A stretch of DNA of 64,000 nucleotides from Kaistella sp. 97-N-M2 (GTDB lineage Bacteria; Bacteroidota; Bacteroidia; Flavobacteriales; Weeksellaceae), in assembly GCF_021513235.1 (NCBI RefSeq), contig NZ_CP090976.1, positions 744,001 through 808,000 of the forward strand, read 5' to 3'. Below, in pieces: positions 55,393-63,975 of this stretch. The translations under genes were made by a program, and so were the position numbers. The notes under the pieces are model-generated. The model was given only the letters and a program-made list of their open reading frames with translations. It ran no database searches and was not told the origin of the DNA. Numbering within the stretch: the first letter of the stretch is position 1; the number at the start of each line of letters is the position of its first letter.

Positions 55393-56715
55393 TTATAAAA
55401 TTCCTCTTGCTTTAATTTCCAAATAGGTATTTATGACTTCGATATTCAGGTTTTCGGGCAAGGTGTAAACCGTGTGAATCCCGTATTTTTTAAGTTCCTG
55501 AATAATCAGTTTTTTTTCATACTCAAATTTCTCGGCTATAATTTGGTCATAAATCTCCTGCATATTTCCCGGCTTTTTTTGAATTAAATGTTGAAGTTCG
55601 GTATTTTTAAAGAAAATAATCACGAGTAAATGATTTTTCGCTATACCGCGCAAATATTTCATTTGCCGGTTCACGGCATCCAGCGTTTCAAAATTGGTAA
55701 AAAGTAAAATTAAACTGCGCTGGCCGACTGTAAATTTCACTTCCTGATACAATCTGCTGAAATCACTTTCGAAAAAATTGGTCTGAATATTATACAACGC
55801 CTGGGAAATTTTCTTCAGCTGTCCCGATTTGTTATCCGCCGCCACTTTGTTCTCCGCTGTTTTAGAAAAAGTCATCATTCCGGCGCGATCGCTTTTTTTG
55901 AGGATAATGTGACTGAGAGCCAGCGTAGCATTAATGGAATAATCGAGCAAACTTAACCCGTTGAAGGGCATTTGCATGGTTCGTCCCTTATCAATAATCA
56001 TAAAAATTCTTTGTGATTTTTCATCCTGAAACTGGTTGACCATCAATTGATTTCGTTTTCCGGTCGCCTTCCAGTTGATTGTTCGCACATCGTCGCCGGG
56101 AACATATTCTTTAATCTGTTCAAATTCAATTGTGTGTCCGAGTTTGCGGATCTTTTTAATTCCACCCAAAAGAAATTCATTCTGAAGCGCCATCAATTCG
56201 TATTTCCGTAAATGGATAAAGGACGGGTAGCTTGGTAACAAAGCATCTTTTTGAAAAGTAAACCGCCGCGAAACCAAGTTGAGGGGAGAATTTGCGAAAA
56301 TATTAAGGCTTCCGAAACGGTATTCACCGCGTTGTTTCGGTTCTAAAATATATTCAAAAAGGATATTTTTCTTCGGCTGAATGGTCCGTAAGATTAAAAA
56401 ATCCCGCTTTTGAAACTGAAAGGGAATTTCATCAATAATCTTCGTTGTAATGGTAAAAGGATAATTGATTTTAAGATCGATCTTTATGGAGTTTTGGTCG
56501 CCATTCGATAATTTTTCGGGTAAAATTCTCTGGGCCTGAACCGCATTTTTCTGGTTGAATAAAAGCAGAAAATCAATCATAAACAAAAGGAAAAGTACAA
56601 TCAACAATCCATGCGCCACGACCATTAAAAAGGCAAAGAAAAACGCCAGAACATACGCGATTCCCACGCCGAAAAGCGCGAAGAAAAAATGGTTATTGAT
56701 GTATAAGTTTTTCAT
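55393..56715 (-). CDS. DUF58 domain-containing protein
   Basis: The 440-residue protein has an N-terminal membrane hairpin (FFALFGVGIAYVLAFFFAFL, then a second segment) and the DUF58/vWA-like domain with EQIKEYVPGDDVRTINWKAT then GKRNQLMVNQFQ, and the MIDAS-like DKGRTM. DUF58 proteins accompany MoxR ATPases in many genomes and are thought to act as their substrate-binding partners. It follows the MoxR gene by 117 nt and belongs to the cluster with DUF4350, DUF4129, SpoIIM and RDD. Confidence 0.9.
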   Translation of the reverse strand: MKNLYINNHFFFALFGVGIAYVLAFFFAFLMVVAHGLLIVLFLLFMIDFLLLFNQKNAVQAQRILPEKLSNGDQNSIKIDLKINYPFTITTKIIDEIPFQFQKRDFLILRTIQPKKNILFEYILEPKQRGEYRFGSLNIFANSPLNLVSRRFTFQKDALLPSYPSFIHLRKYELMALQNEFLLGGIKKIRKLGHTIEFEQIKEYVPGDDVRTINWKATGKRNQLMVNQFQDEKSQRIFMIIDKGRTMQMPFNGLSLLDYSINATLALSHIILKKSDRAGMMTFSKTAENKVAADNKSGQLKKISQALYNIQTNFFESDFSRLYQEVKFTVGQRSLILLFTNFETLDAVNRQMKYLRGIAKNHLLVIIFFKNTELQHLIQKKPGNMQEIYDQIIAEKFEYEKKLIIQELKKYGIHTVYTLPENLNIEVINTYLEIKARGIL

Positions 56716-56832
56716 TTATTTTTTCCTTTACCACAAAAGACAAAATGTTTATTACCTTTTATGTCGCATTAAAATTATAAGAGCAATCTTGTTTTATAGC
56801 TCAAAAGGAAGCGTTCGTTTATCAGTTAAATT

Positions 56833-57840
56833 CTATCTCGGAATTTCGATTGCATCGACAATTTGTCTGATGATTTCGTCGGCGGTCAGGCCTTCCATTT
56901 CGCGCTCCGGCGAAACCATAATTCGATGGCGCAGCACAGCGTAGCTCGCTTCTTTAATATCTTCCGGCGTTACAAAATCTCTTCCACGAATCGCTGCAAA
57001 AGCCTTGGAGGCCGTTAATAAGGCTAAACTGGCCCGCGGCGAAGCACCCAAATAGAGAAATTGATTCTCGCGCGTATTCACAATTATTTTCGCCACATAC
57101 TCCAGCAATTGGGGCTCTACCTGAACATTCCGCACCAAATGCTGGTAGTTTTTCAGCTGAACTCCCGTCATCACTTTCTGAACTGCATCGGTTTTATCTT
57201 CGAGTTTGTTTTGGTGTTGATTTTTTATAATCTGAACTTCCTGTGCTAAATTCGGGTAGCCCACATTTATTTTAAAGAGAAAACGGTCGAGTTGCGCTTC
57301 TGGGAGGCGATATGTTCCTTCATGTTCGATAGGATTTTGCGTCGCCACAACCAAAAAAGGCTCCTGCATTTCATACTGTTTCCCATCCATCGTAATTTGG
57401 CGCTCTTCCATTACTTCAAACAAAGCGGACTGGGTTTTTGCGGGAGAACGGTTGATTTCATCAATCAAAATAAAACTGGAAAATACAGGACCTTTTTTAA
57501 ATTCAAACTCCGAATTTTTTACATTAAAAATAGAGGTTCCTAAAATATCGGACGGCATTAAATCCGGCGTAAACTGAATACGACTGAAATCGACATCGAT
57601 GGTTTTGGCCAACAATTTTGCGGTGATGGTTTTTGCCACACCGGGAACGCCTTCGATTAAAACATGTCCGTTGGATAGCAGCGCTGCCAACAAATGTTCG
57701 ATCATCACCTCCTGTCCGATAATCACTTTGCCAATTTCTGCTTTTACCGCTTCCAGACTTTGTTGAAGTTCAGCCATATCGAGCCGTGAGTGAAATTCCG
57801 GACTGATATTTTCCTGATTTAAATTTTCCATGTTTTCCAT
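56833..57840 (-). CDS. MoxR family AAA+ ATPase
   Basis: The 335-residue protein has the Walker A GVPGVAKT (residues 64-71), Walker B FILIDEINRSPAKTQ, the sensor-1 region VATQNPIEHEGTYRLPEAQL and a C-terminal AAA lid domain. MoxR ATPases are chaperone-like enzymes that mature metalloproteins or membrane complexes. Here it lies between the DUF58 and DUF4350 genes, the usual arrangement in Bacteroidota. A few possible starts exist near the N-terminus; the first ATG is used. Confidence 0.94.
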   Translation of the reverse strand: MENMENLNQENISPEFHSRLDMAELQQSLEAVKAEIGKVIIGQEVMIEHLLAALLSNGHVLIEGVPGVAKTITAKLLAKTIDVDFSRIQFTPDLMPSDILGTSIFNVKNSEFEFKKGPVFSSFILIDEINRSPAKTQSALFEVMEERQITMDGKQYEMQEPFLVVATQNPIEHEGTYRLPEAQLDRFLFKINVGYPNLAQEVQIIKNQHQNKLEDKTDAVQKVMTGVQLKNYQHLVRNVQVEPQLLEYVAKIIVNTRENQFLYLGASPRASLALLTASKAFAAIRGRDFVTPEDIKEASYAVLRHRIMVSPEREMEGLTADEIIRQIVDAIEIPR

Positions 57841-57880
57841 AATTACTATTTTGAGCCTTATTATTTCTACTGTGGTTTTT

Positions 57881-59038
57881 TTATTTTAATATTTTGTCGA
57901 GCAAGGTATTCATTCTTACCAAATCGTCTTTTATTACGCTGGCGTAGGGATCCTGGCCTCTTTTTATAAGATCGATGGCGTCATTTATTTCCTTCAAATC
58001 CGTCCCTGTTTTTAAGTGAAGCAAGTGAGCGAACTTCTCGTCCAGATGCTGCGTATCTATCATTAAATCCATTCGAACGCGGTGAAGAAAAAACTGCGCT
58101 TTTTTTTCCATCATATCGTGAAAATCGCCTTCCTGCAAATAGAGATTTCCGATACTTTTCACAAATTCGACCGATTTATTTTTCAAAGGTTCGATGATGG
58201 GCACAATGCGCTGTTTTCTTTTGGCATTAAAAATAGCGAATAATAAAAGTCCGCCCAGAAAAAGCCACCATGCATATTTTAGGGCGGGTTTCGATAATAT
58301 GAAGCGCAAAGGCGAAGGAGATTCGGCTGTCGGTTTATTGGCGCCGGAAAACCAAACCGTTTCCCGAGCCGGAAGATAAGAAAATACATCCTGTGCATAT
58401 TTTTGGTTGCCCGGTTTCAGCAAGTAATAATTGGTAAGAAATAAAGGTTCTGAATGCAGATAAAAATGACCTTTCCCGTATTTAATCTTGATGAAATTTA
58501 CTTTACCTCCATCCAGAACGGCTTTTCCTAAAATCCCGTGGGATTTTTGAACCGAATAAAATCCCTGTCCGCCGGGCAATTTATCTAAAATGAGAGAATC
58601 TGTCTTCAATTTTTCATCCGTCAGTTTGAGCGTATTTTCTGTTCGTAAACTCACATTTGCAGGCGTAAACCCTAAGGAATCTGCCAGTGACGGAGGAAAA
58701 TCTTCGGAAATCACCAAAGCATCGGAACCGGAATATACACTTCGAAGGATTTTATTCCAGGATTCAGCGTCAATTTTAGATTGTATCAGAAGAATATTAT
58801 GTGGCTTTTTTTGAGAATTTTTGTAAAAATTATAGGGCGACAAATCCGTCTTTGTAACTTCATTTTGAAGCAGTTTGTTAACTTCTTTGTTAAAGACGAA
58901 AAGGCCAAACGGCGTTTTTTTGGTCAGATCGAAATTTTTTCGCCAATCCGTGACTTCCGTTCTGTTCAATTCCAGCACAGCCAAAACCGCCATCACAATG
59001 ATGAAAATAATACCGTATAATTTGAACGTTTTATTCAT
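57881..59038 (-). CDS. DUF4350 domain-containing membrane protein
   Basis: The 385-residue protein has an N-terminal membrane segment (LYGIIFIIVMAVLAVLEL) and a second near the middle-to-end (LKYAWWLFLGGLLLFAIF), with a periplasmic DUF4350 part between them (TPFGLFVFNKEVNKLLQN, DALVISEDFPPSLADSLGF) and a cytosolic tail. It belongs to the MoxR/DUF58/DUF4129 cluster. I use the ATG at 59038; the TTG at 59056 would add six residues before the membrane segment without reason. Confidence 0.85.
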   Translation of the reverse strand: MNKTFKLYGIIFIIVMAVLAVLELNRTEVTDWRKNFDLTKKTPFGLFVFNKEVNKLLQNEVTKTDLSPYNFYKNSQKKPHNILLIQSKIDAESWNKILRSVYSGSDALVISEDFPPSLADSLGFTPANVSLRTENTLKLTDEKLKTDSLILDKLPGGQGFYSVQKSHGILGKAVLDGGKVNFIKIKYGKGHFYLHSEPLFLTNYYLLKPGNQKYAQDVFSYLPARETVWFSGANKPTAESPSPLRFILSKPALKYAWWLFLGGLLLFAIFNAKRKQRIVPIIEPLKNKSVEFVKSIGNLYLQEGDFHDMMEKKAQFFLHRVRMDLMIDTQHLDEKFAHLLHLKTGTDLKEINDAIDLIKRGQDPYASVIKDDLVRMNTLLDKILK

Positions 59039-59076
59039 AGTTCTCTTAATCCCCAATTTTTGCTCCTTGGGATTTT

Positions 59077-59859
59077 TTAAAGCGCTGTTTTAAAATTCAG
59101 AAATTTTTGTTTGTAATAACGGTAATCGGTTTCGTCAACCTCAAATTCGCCATACCAAACATAGTCGAAAATATAAATGAGTTCTTTAAAACTGCTTTGT
59201 AAAGTCGCCTTTCTTAATTCCGCTAAATAATCTTTGTTCGTTTTTTCTGCATTCCAGACGATCAGTTTTTGATCTGCCAAATTCTTTAAAATGAAGAGAA
59301 ACTGATAGCGGATTGCTGCACGATACTCATTTCTCTGTTCGAAATTTTGGATGGTTTCGTTAAAATTTATTTCATGAATATTTTCATTTAAATCCTGATC
59401 GGAAATGGTAATTTTTTTATTCTTTTTACCAAAAAAGTAATTGCCATCTTTATTCAAAAGAAATTTCACCAAAAAATAAAGAACGCCGCCGGTGATTACA
59501 ATCGCGAAAAGCCGCATTATCATTTCGGCATATTTTCCGGTTTTGGTCGGATCTACGTCGCCAAGTATAGATTGAATAAATTTGAAAACGCGCTTTTGAA
59601 TTCTTTGCCAAAGAGATTCTCTAGGTTTTACGGTCGTATAATCAAAGTCTGATCCTTTGTATTTAGATTGAAAATTTTCGTCGAAATTTTTCGGGAAAAT
59701 ACTATTATCAGATAATGGATTTTCGCGAAGCAATGAATCTGCAGGTAATCCCGGAGAAGATAAAGTGAGTGAATCCATAACGCGCGACACCGGCGGAATT
59801 TCCTGCGAAGAACCGAAGACCGAAAACTGCAGAAAGAAAATTAAAATTCTAAATTTCAT
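59077..59859 (-). CDS. DUF4129 domain-containing membrane protein
   Basis: The 260-residue protein has a signal peptide (MKFRILIFFLQFSVFGSS), a periplasmic stretch, one membrane segment (AEMIMRLFAIVITGGVLYFLV) at about residues 115-140 and a C-terminal cytosolic DUF4129 domain (NEYRAAIRYQFLFILKNLAD, LAELRKATLQSSFKELIYIF, DYVWYGEFEVDETDY). The ATG at 59859 overlaps the preceding gene by 11 nt, which suggests coupling. It precedes the DUF4350 gene. Confidence 0.87.
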   Translation of the reverse strand: MKFRILIFFLQFSVFGSSQEIPPVSRVMDSLTLSSPGLPADSLLRENPLSDNSIFPKNFDENFQSKYKGSDFDYTTVKPRESLWQRIQKRVFKFIQSILGDVDPTKTGKYAEMIMRLFAIVITGGVLYFLVKFLLNKDGNYFFGKKNKKITISDQDLNENIHEINFNETIQNFEQRNEYRAAIRYQFLFILKNLADQKLIVWNAEKTNKDYLAELRKATLQSSFKELIYIFDYVWYGEFEVDETDYRYYKQKFLNFKTAL

Positions 59860-60814
59860 GAGTTCCAATCGTGTCGATTTCGGACAGGTCTACATTTCTG
59901 TGAAGGTCGGTTCTGCTGTCGTAATATTGCAGTCCGGCGTTTATAAACACCACATTGATCATTATAAATGAGACTAAAATTGAGATGCCGTAAATGATAA
60001 AAAACAAGACGCCCATGGTTCCCTGAAAAGGATTGTCATCACCGCCATTTTGCGGCACAGTATACATTCCGCCCATCATCAAAAGCAGGGGAATAAACGT
60101 AAAGATGCCGGAGATCATTTGGATCATCAAATAAATGACCGCGGTGGAACCCCAATATTTCCAAAAAGGTGATTTTTCGCGGCCGTGTTTGTAGGAAAAC
60201 TGTGCTCGTACTGCGTAACTCAAAGATTCGAAAAAGCCTTTTTGCGTGTGAAAATAATCAAACATCAAAAAATTAATGACGTTCATCATTGCAGGTCCTA
60301 ATAAAATCAAAAGAAAAAACCCGATCAAAAGGACGATCAACATAAAAGAAATTCCAAAAATAATCATTGCTAAAGGCGCAATAATAAATACCAAACCGAA
60401 GAAAAATTTAACAAATCTGACGGTATTATTTTTTAAGTCGGATAGGATTTCGTCGGCTTTAATATTCTTATTTCCGGTTTCGCTCAATCTTTTCATGTAT
60501 AAAATCGGATAGGAGTAAGAAACCATTGTTACTGCTAGAAACAGGATAAAGGCAATGGTTGAAACCAAAATCAACATGGTACTGTTCTGCTGAAAATAAG
60601 CTTCGAAATAATAATTTTGCCCACCCGTGTTGGAGCCCAACATCTGCGAAAATAATTCGCGGTAGCCGAAAACAAAAATAAAGACCAGAAGAATGAGCAG
60701 TAATCCATTGATCAAAAGATAATTCTTGAAATAATTTCTGCCGTTCTCCTTAAAAAATAGAAAAGTATCGCTGATAAACGCACCGAAATCACGCTTCTTA
60801 TAAAACTGCATCAT
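59849..60814 (-). CDS. polytopic membrane protein of the MoxR/DUF58 cluster
   Basis: The 321-residue product begins MMQFYKKRDFGAFISDTFLF and has about six membrane segments (LLINGLLLILLVFIFVFGYR, TMLILVSTIAFILFLAV, FFGLVFIIAPLAMIIFGIS and others). No known domain was recognised with certainty. I set the start at 60814, which overlaps the upstream SpoIIM-like gene by 17 nt; the longer frame to 60898 would overlap it by 101 nt. It is part of the envelope module around it. Confidence 0.7.
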   Translation of the reverse strand: MMQFYKKRDFGAFISDTFLFFKENGRNYFKNYLLINGLLLILLVFIFVFGYRELFSQMLGSNTGGQNYYFEAYFQQNSTMLILVSTIAFILFLAVTMVSYSYPILYMKRLSETGNKNIKADEILSDLKNNTVRFVKFFFGLVFIIAPLAMIIFGISFMLIVLLIGFFLLILLGPAMMNVINFLMFDYFHTQKGFFESLSYAVRAQFSYKHGREKSPFWKYWGSTAVIYLMIQMISGIFTFIPLLLMMGGMYTVPQNGGDDNPFQGTMGVLFFIIYGISILVSFIMINVVFINAGLQYYDSRTDLHRNVDLSEIDTIGTHEI

Positions 60815-61772
60815 AAGTTTGTCTTTTTGAAATAAAATAAGGGTAAATAAAATAGTAAAAACCAATGAGAGACAGCGTTCCAAAAATAATAAAACCATTT
60901 AGAACTGCAGGCATTGTAAGTGCGTATCTGGTAAAAAAGCCTTCGATGATTCCGGCAAAAATGGTAAAAGGAACGGTGCTGAGAAATATTTTGAAAGCAT
61001 CTTTAAATCCTATTTTAAAAGAATTAAACCGTGAAAAGGTTTTCGGAAAAAGAATAGAAGCGCCCAGAATTAAACCCGCCATCGCTTCGACAACCATACT
61101 GAAAATTTCGAAAATGCCGTGTAGCCAAATCCCTTTCGCACTGTCTTTTAAAGCACCGTGCTCGTGAAAAAAGTACTGAAAAGAACCAAGCATGATGCAG
61201 TTTTGCAAAAGAGCAAATAAAGTTCCGACACCGCCAAAAATTCCGAAAATAAAAAGAACGGCACCCACTTTTAAATTGTTAAAGGTAATGGCAATGGTAC
61301 TTCCCCAATTCGATCCTTGCTGATAAACACCAACTGCGTTGCCTTTTTTAATATTCTCAATGGTCATATTTACGTAATCCTCGCCCAGGATAATTTTAAC
61401 AAATTCTTTATCATAGTACGCAGACATGAAACCGATAAGCGTGAATAAGATGAAAAAACCAAAGGCATAAAACAAATACCTGCGGTACTGATAAATTAAC
61501 AGCGGAACTTCTGTTTTAAAAAAATAAAAGAACCGGTTTTTCTCTACTCTTCTGGTTTTATAAATTTTCTGGAAAACCAGGGCGGAAAGATTGTTCAGGT
61601 AGATGGTGGTTTTGCTTTTCGGGTAGTAGGTTTGGACAAAGGATAAATCATTCACAAGATTGATGTAGAGGGAAGAGAGATCATCTGGATTTTTTTTCAA
61701 TTTTCCCGCGATTACCTGCTCGATTCCCAACCATTTTTCCTTATTTTGTTTGATGAATGCCACCTCTCTCAT
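60798..61772 (-). CDS. SpoIIM-like (stage II sporulation protein M family) membrane protein
   Basis: The 324-residue protein has an N-terminal hydrophilic part (MREVAFIKQNKEKWLGIEQV) and a multi-span C-terminal part with LKVGAVLFIFGIFGGVGTLF, LWLHGIFEIFSMVVEAMAG-like sequence (here IWLHGIFEIFSMVVEAMAGL) typical of the SpoIIM fold. The organism does not sporulate, so the name denotes the family, not the role. It is divergent from the RDD gene with a 21-nt gap, so the two share one promoter region. Confidence 0.88.
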   Translation of the reverse strand: MREVAFIKQNKEKWLGIEQVIAGKLKKNPDDLSSLYINLVNDLSFVQTYYPKSKTTIYLNNLSALVFQKIYKTRRVEKNRFFYFFKTEVPLLIYQYRRYLFYAFGFFILFTLIGFMSAYYDKEFVKIILGEDYVNMTIENIKKGNAVGVYQQGSNWGSTIAITFNNLKVGAVLFIFGIFGGVGTLFALLQNCIMLGSFQYFFHEHGALKDSAKGIWLHGIFEIFSMVVEAMAGLILGASILFPKTFSRFNSFKIGFKDAFKIFLSTVPFTIFAGIIEGFFTRYALTMPAVLNGFIIFGTLSLIGFYYFIYPYFISKRQTYDAVL

Positions 61773-61793
61773 AGGAAGCTAAAATAATGAAAA

Positions 61794-62546
61794 ATGTCGC
61801 AGATCGCCATAAATACTTCCCAAAATGTAAATATTAATTTTAGCGTTGCCAGTATCGGGGAAAGGATTGGCGCATTCGCGATCGACCTCCTGATAAAAGG
61901 CGCTTATATTTTAGTAATTTATTTCCTCTTCTTTCGAATTTTGAATTTAGGTTCAATATTACACGGTCTTGATAATTGGTCGGTGATGGCGGTTTATATC
62001 ATTCTAACCGTTCCAATTCACATTTACACTTTAGTCTCAGAAAGTTTGATGGAAGGCCAAACTTTTGGAAAGAGAATGTTGAAAATAAAAGTGGTGAAAA
62101 TCGATGGCTTTCAGGCGGGTTTCGGTGATTATCTGATGCGCTGGTTTTTTCGGCTGGTCGATGTATTTTCCAATTCCGGCGTTGTGGGCCTGATTAGTAT
62201 GATTGTTTCGAAAAACAATCAGCGGTTGGGCGGAATTGCCTCCGGAACGGCGGTGATTTCGCTGAAAAATCAAGTCAATATTTCACACACTATTTTAGAA
62301 CATCTGAAAGAAGATTATATACCGCGGTTTCCACAGGTTATTGCGCTTTCGGATAACGACGTTAGAATCATCAAAGAAAACTTTCATAAGGCGCTGAAAA
62401 TTGATGACATATCCGTCATCTCCAAACTTTCAAATAAAATAAAGGATATTTTGAATTTGGAGGTTGATCCCACGAAAATGACGGAAAGGCAGTTTATCAG
62501 CGTAATCATAAAAGATTATAATTTCTATACTGGGAAAGACCAGTAA
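61794..62546 (+). CDS. RDD family membrane protein
   Basis: The 250-residue protein has the RDD pattern: SIGERIGAFAIDLLIKGAYI with the Arg/Asp, LMEGQTFGKRMLKIKVVKID, and FGDYLMRWFFRLVDVFSN, within three to four membrane segments. RDD proteins are often placed beside MoxR/DUF58/SpoIIM genes. Members were proposed to transport ions such as Na+/H+, without proof here. The C-terminal 80 residues are hydrophilic and cytosolic. It faces the SpoIIM-like gene head to head. Confidence 0.9.
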   Translation: MSQIAINTSQNVNINFSVASIGERIGAFAIDLLIKGAYILVIYFLFFRILNLGSILHGLDNWSVMAVYIILTVPIHIYTLVSESLMEGQTFGKRMLKIKVVKIDGFQAGFGDYLMRWFFRLVDVFSNSGVVGLISMIVSKNNQRLGGIASGTAVISLKNQVNISHTILEHLKEDYIPRFPQVIALSDNDVRIIKENFHKALKIDDISVISKLSNKIKDILNLEVDPTKMTERQFISVIIKDYNFYTGKDQ

Positions 62547-62628
62547 TGTTTGAAGTAAACAGAGAAAATCCGCAGCAACATTGCGGTTTCATTTTTATTG
62601 GTTAAATTTAATACCTAAAAAATTTAAA

Positions 62629-62919
62629 ATGAGATACGAAAATAACAGATCCGGAAACGGAGGTGTTTTTACCCTAAATAACGAAGAAGAGGAAGTGGGA
62701 CGCTTAACTTACACCATTTTCCCCGACGACAATAAACTTATTATTTCCTTCGTATTAGTTCATCCAAAGTTCGAAGGTCGCGGAATGGGCAAATATTTAG
62801 TAGAAGAAGCCATTAAATTCTCCCGGGACAATAACTGGAAAGTGTACCCCCACTGTTCGTACGCGAGATCTGTAATGAACAGAATGAATGACGTGGAAGA
62901 TATTTTACTGACACGCTAA
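62629..62919 (+). CDS. small GNAT-type N-acetyltransferase-like protein
   Basis: The 96-residue protein begins MRYENNRSGNGGVFTLNNEE and contains VGRLTYTIFPDDNKLIIS and HPKFEGRGMGKYLVEEAIKF, the acetyl-CoA binding segment (Gly-Arg-Gly-X-Gly-Lys), then WKVYPHCSYARSVM. This is the YjdJ/PF14542 type of short GNAT. The ATG at 62629 is used; the TTG at 62581 would add a stretch with no similarity. Substrate unknown. Confidence 0.87.
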   Translation: MRYENNRSGNGGVFTLNNEEEEVGRLTYTIFPDDNKLIISFVLVHPKFEGRGMGKYLVEEAIKFSRDNNWKVYPHCSYARSVMNRMNDVEDILLTR

Positions 62920-63003
62920 AACGGCGGTTCCTAGACCAAATTAAAGCTCCTGCATAAAATATGAAATTTGCAGAAAAATCATTCCGACCTGTATTCTTGC
63001 AAG

Positions 63004-63099
63004 TTGAAGATTAAGACTTATGAGCTTGATAATTCTCGTGTACTTGATGAATTAAAGGCCATGTTATATTCTCGGGTGGAAAATATTTCACCCGGATAA
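63004..63099 (+). pseudogene. possible gene remnant, 31 codons
   Basis: A frame reading KIKTYELDNSRVLDELKAML and then YSRVENISPG looks protein-like in composition but has only a TTG start and is interrupted upstream by stops. The short frame MKFAEKSFRPVFLQVED at 62961 lies just before it in another frame. It may be a decayed gene or chance. The hairpin at 63073-63094 lies within it. Confidence 0.25.
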
Positions 63100-63101
63100 G
63101 G

Positions 63102-63131
63102 AAAAAGCTTTGACTGAACTCAAAGCTTTTT
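63102..63131. terminator. bidirectional terminator hairpin
   Basis: A 12-bp perfect stem AAAAAGCTTTGA/TCAAAGCTTTTT (63102-63113 with 63120-63131) with a 6-nt loop ends the GNAT transcript and the convergent yebC transcript. A second, weaker hairpin (CGGGTG/CACCCG, 63073-63094) lies just before it. Confidence 0.8.
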
Positions 63132-63164
63132 AATATTATGTTATGTGAATGGTGCTGTTTCGTT

Positions 63165-63905
63165 TTATAAGGAATTCATCAGTTCGTCGGTGATCTCCAT
63201 ATTATGATAAACATTTTGCACATCATCGTCTTCTTCAAAACGATCCAACATTTTCATGTTGATTTTGAACTGTTCTTCGGTCACTTCCTTCGTATTGTTG
63301 GGAATTCTCTCTAGTTCTGAACTTTTCGCATCCAATCCCAACTCTTCCAATTTATGAGAGAGCGCTCCGAAATCCTCGAAGGCTGTCGTGATCATTACCT
63401 CTTCGTCATCGCTCTCGACTTCTTCGGCGCCGCCGTCGATCATCTCCATTTCGAAATCGTCCCAATCCATTTTAATTAGTGATTTATCCAGAGAGAAAAT
63501 CCCTTTGCGGTCGAAAATAAAAGCCAGCTCACCGTTTTTACCTAAACTTCCATCAAACTTATTGAATATTGCCCGAACGTTTGCCACGGTTCTCGTAGGA
63601 TTGTTGGTAGTACATTCGATAAAAAATGCCACACCGCCTTGCCCGTAACCTTCGTAGGTAATTTCTTCGTATTGTTCTGCGTCTGCGCCACTCGCCTTCT
63701 TGATGGCCCGTTCCACATTATCTTTCGGCATGTTCGCGCCTTTGGCATTTTGAATACATCTGCGTAAAGATGGGTTAGAATCGGGATCAGGACCGCCGGC
63801 TTTAACCGCCAATGCAATGTCTTTTCCAATTTTCGAGAATGATTTGGCCATCTTATCCCAACGGGCCATTTTTGAAGCTTTTCTATATTCGAATGCGCGT
63901 CCCAT
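63165..63905 (-). CDS. YebC/PmpR family protein
   Basis: YebC proteins are DNA-binding regulators or, as shown for some, ribosome-associated factors for polyproline stalls. The 246-residue protein begins MGRAFEYRKASKMARWDKMA and contains MPKDNVERAIKKASGADAEQ, YEEITYEGYGQGGVAFFIEC and TNNPTRTVANVRAIFNKFDG, the family signature. The ATG at 63905 is used because the usual N-terminus begins there; the frame extends 10 codons further upstream. A TATTTTTG box lies at 63925-63932. Confidence 0.93.
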   Translation of the reverse strand: MGRAFEYRKASKMARWDKMAKSFSKIGKDIALAVKAGGPDPDSNPSLRRCIQNAKGANMPKDNVERAIKKASGADAEQYEEITYEGYGQGGVAFFIECTTNNPTRTVANVRAIFNKFDGSLGKNGELAFIFDRKGIFSLDKSLIKMDWDDFEMEMIDGGAEEVESDDEEVMITTAFEDFGALSHKLEELGLDAKSSELERIPNNTKEVTEEQFKINMKMLDRFEEDDDVQNVYHNMEITDELMNSL

Positions 63906-63924
63906 ATTATATTGTTTTAGAAGG

Positions 63925-63932
63925 CAAAAATA
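63925..63932 (-). promoter_or_regulatory. -7 box of the yebC gene
   Basis: TATTTTTG on the minus strand matches TAnnTTTG and lies 19 nt upstream of the ATG. No -33 box at the right spacing was seen. Confidence 0.45.
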
Positions 63933-63943
63933 CAAATTTGTTC

Positions 63944-63975
63944 ACAAAAAAACACCCTCGTAACCGAGGGTGTTT
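63944..63975 (-). terminator. terminator of a gene lying beyond the right edge
   Basis: An 11-bp stem AAACACCCTCG/CGAGGGTGTTT (63950-63960 with 63965-63975), a 4-nt loop and T-run on the minus strand after the stem. It must serve a minus-strand gene outside the window. Confidence 0.8.

Noticed and set aside
59849-60898. The longer form of the polytopic protein starting at 60898
   Set aside because: It would overlap the SpoIIM-like gene by 101 nt; MMQFYKKRDFGAF at 60814 is a natural start with a 17-nt overlap.
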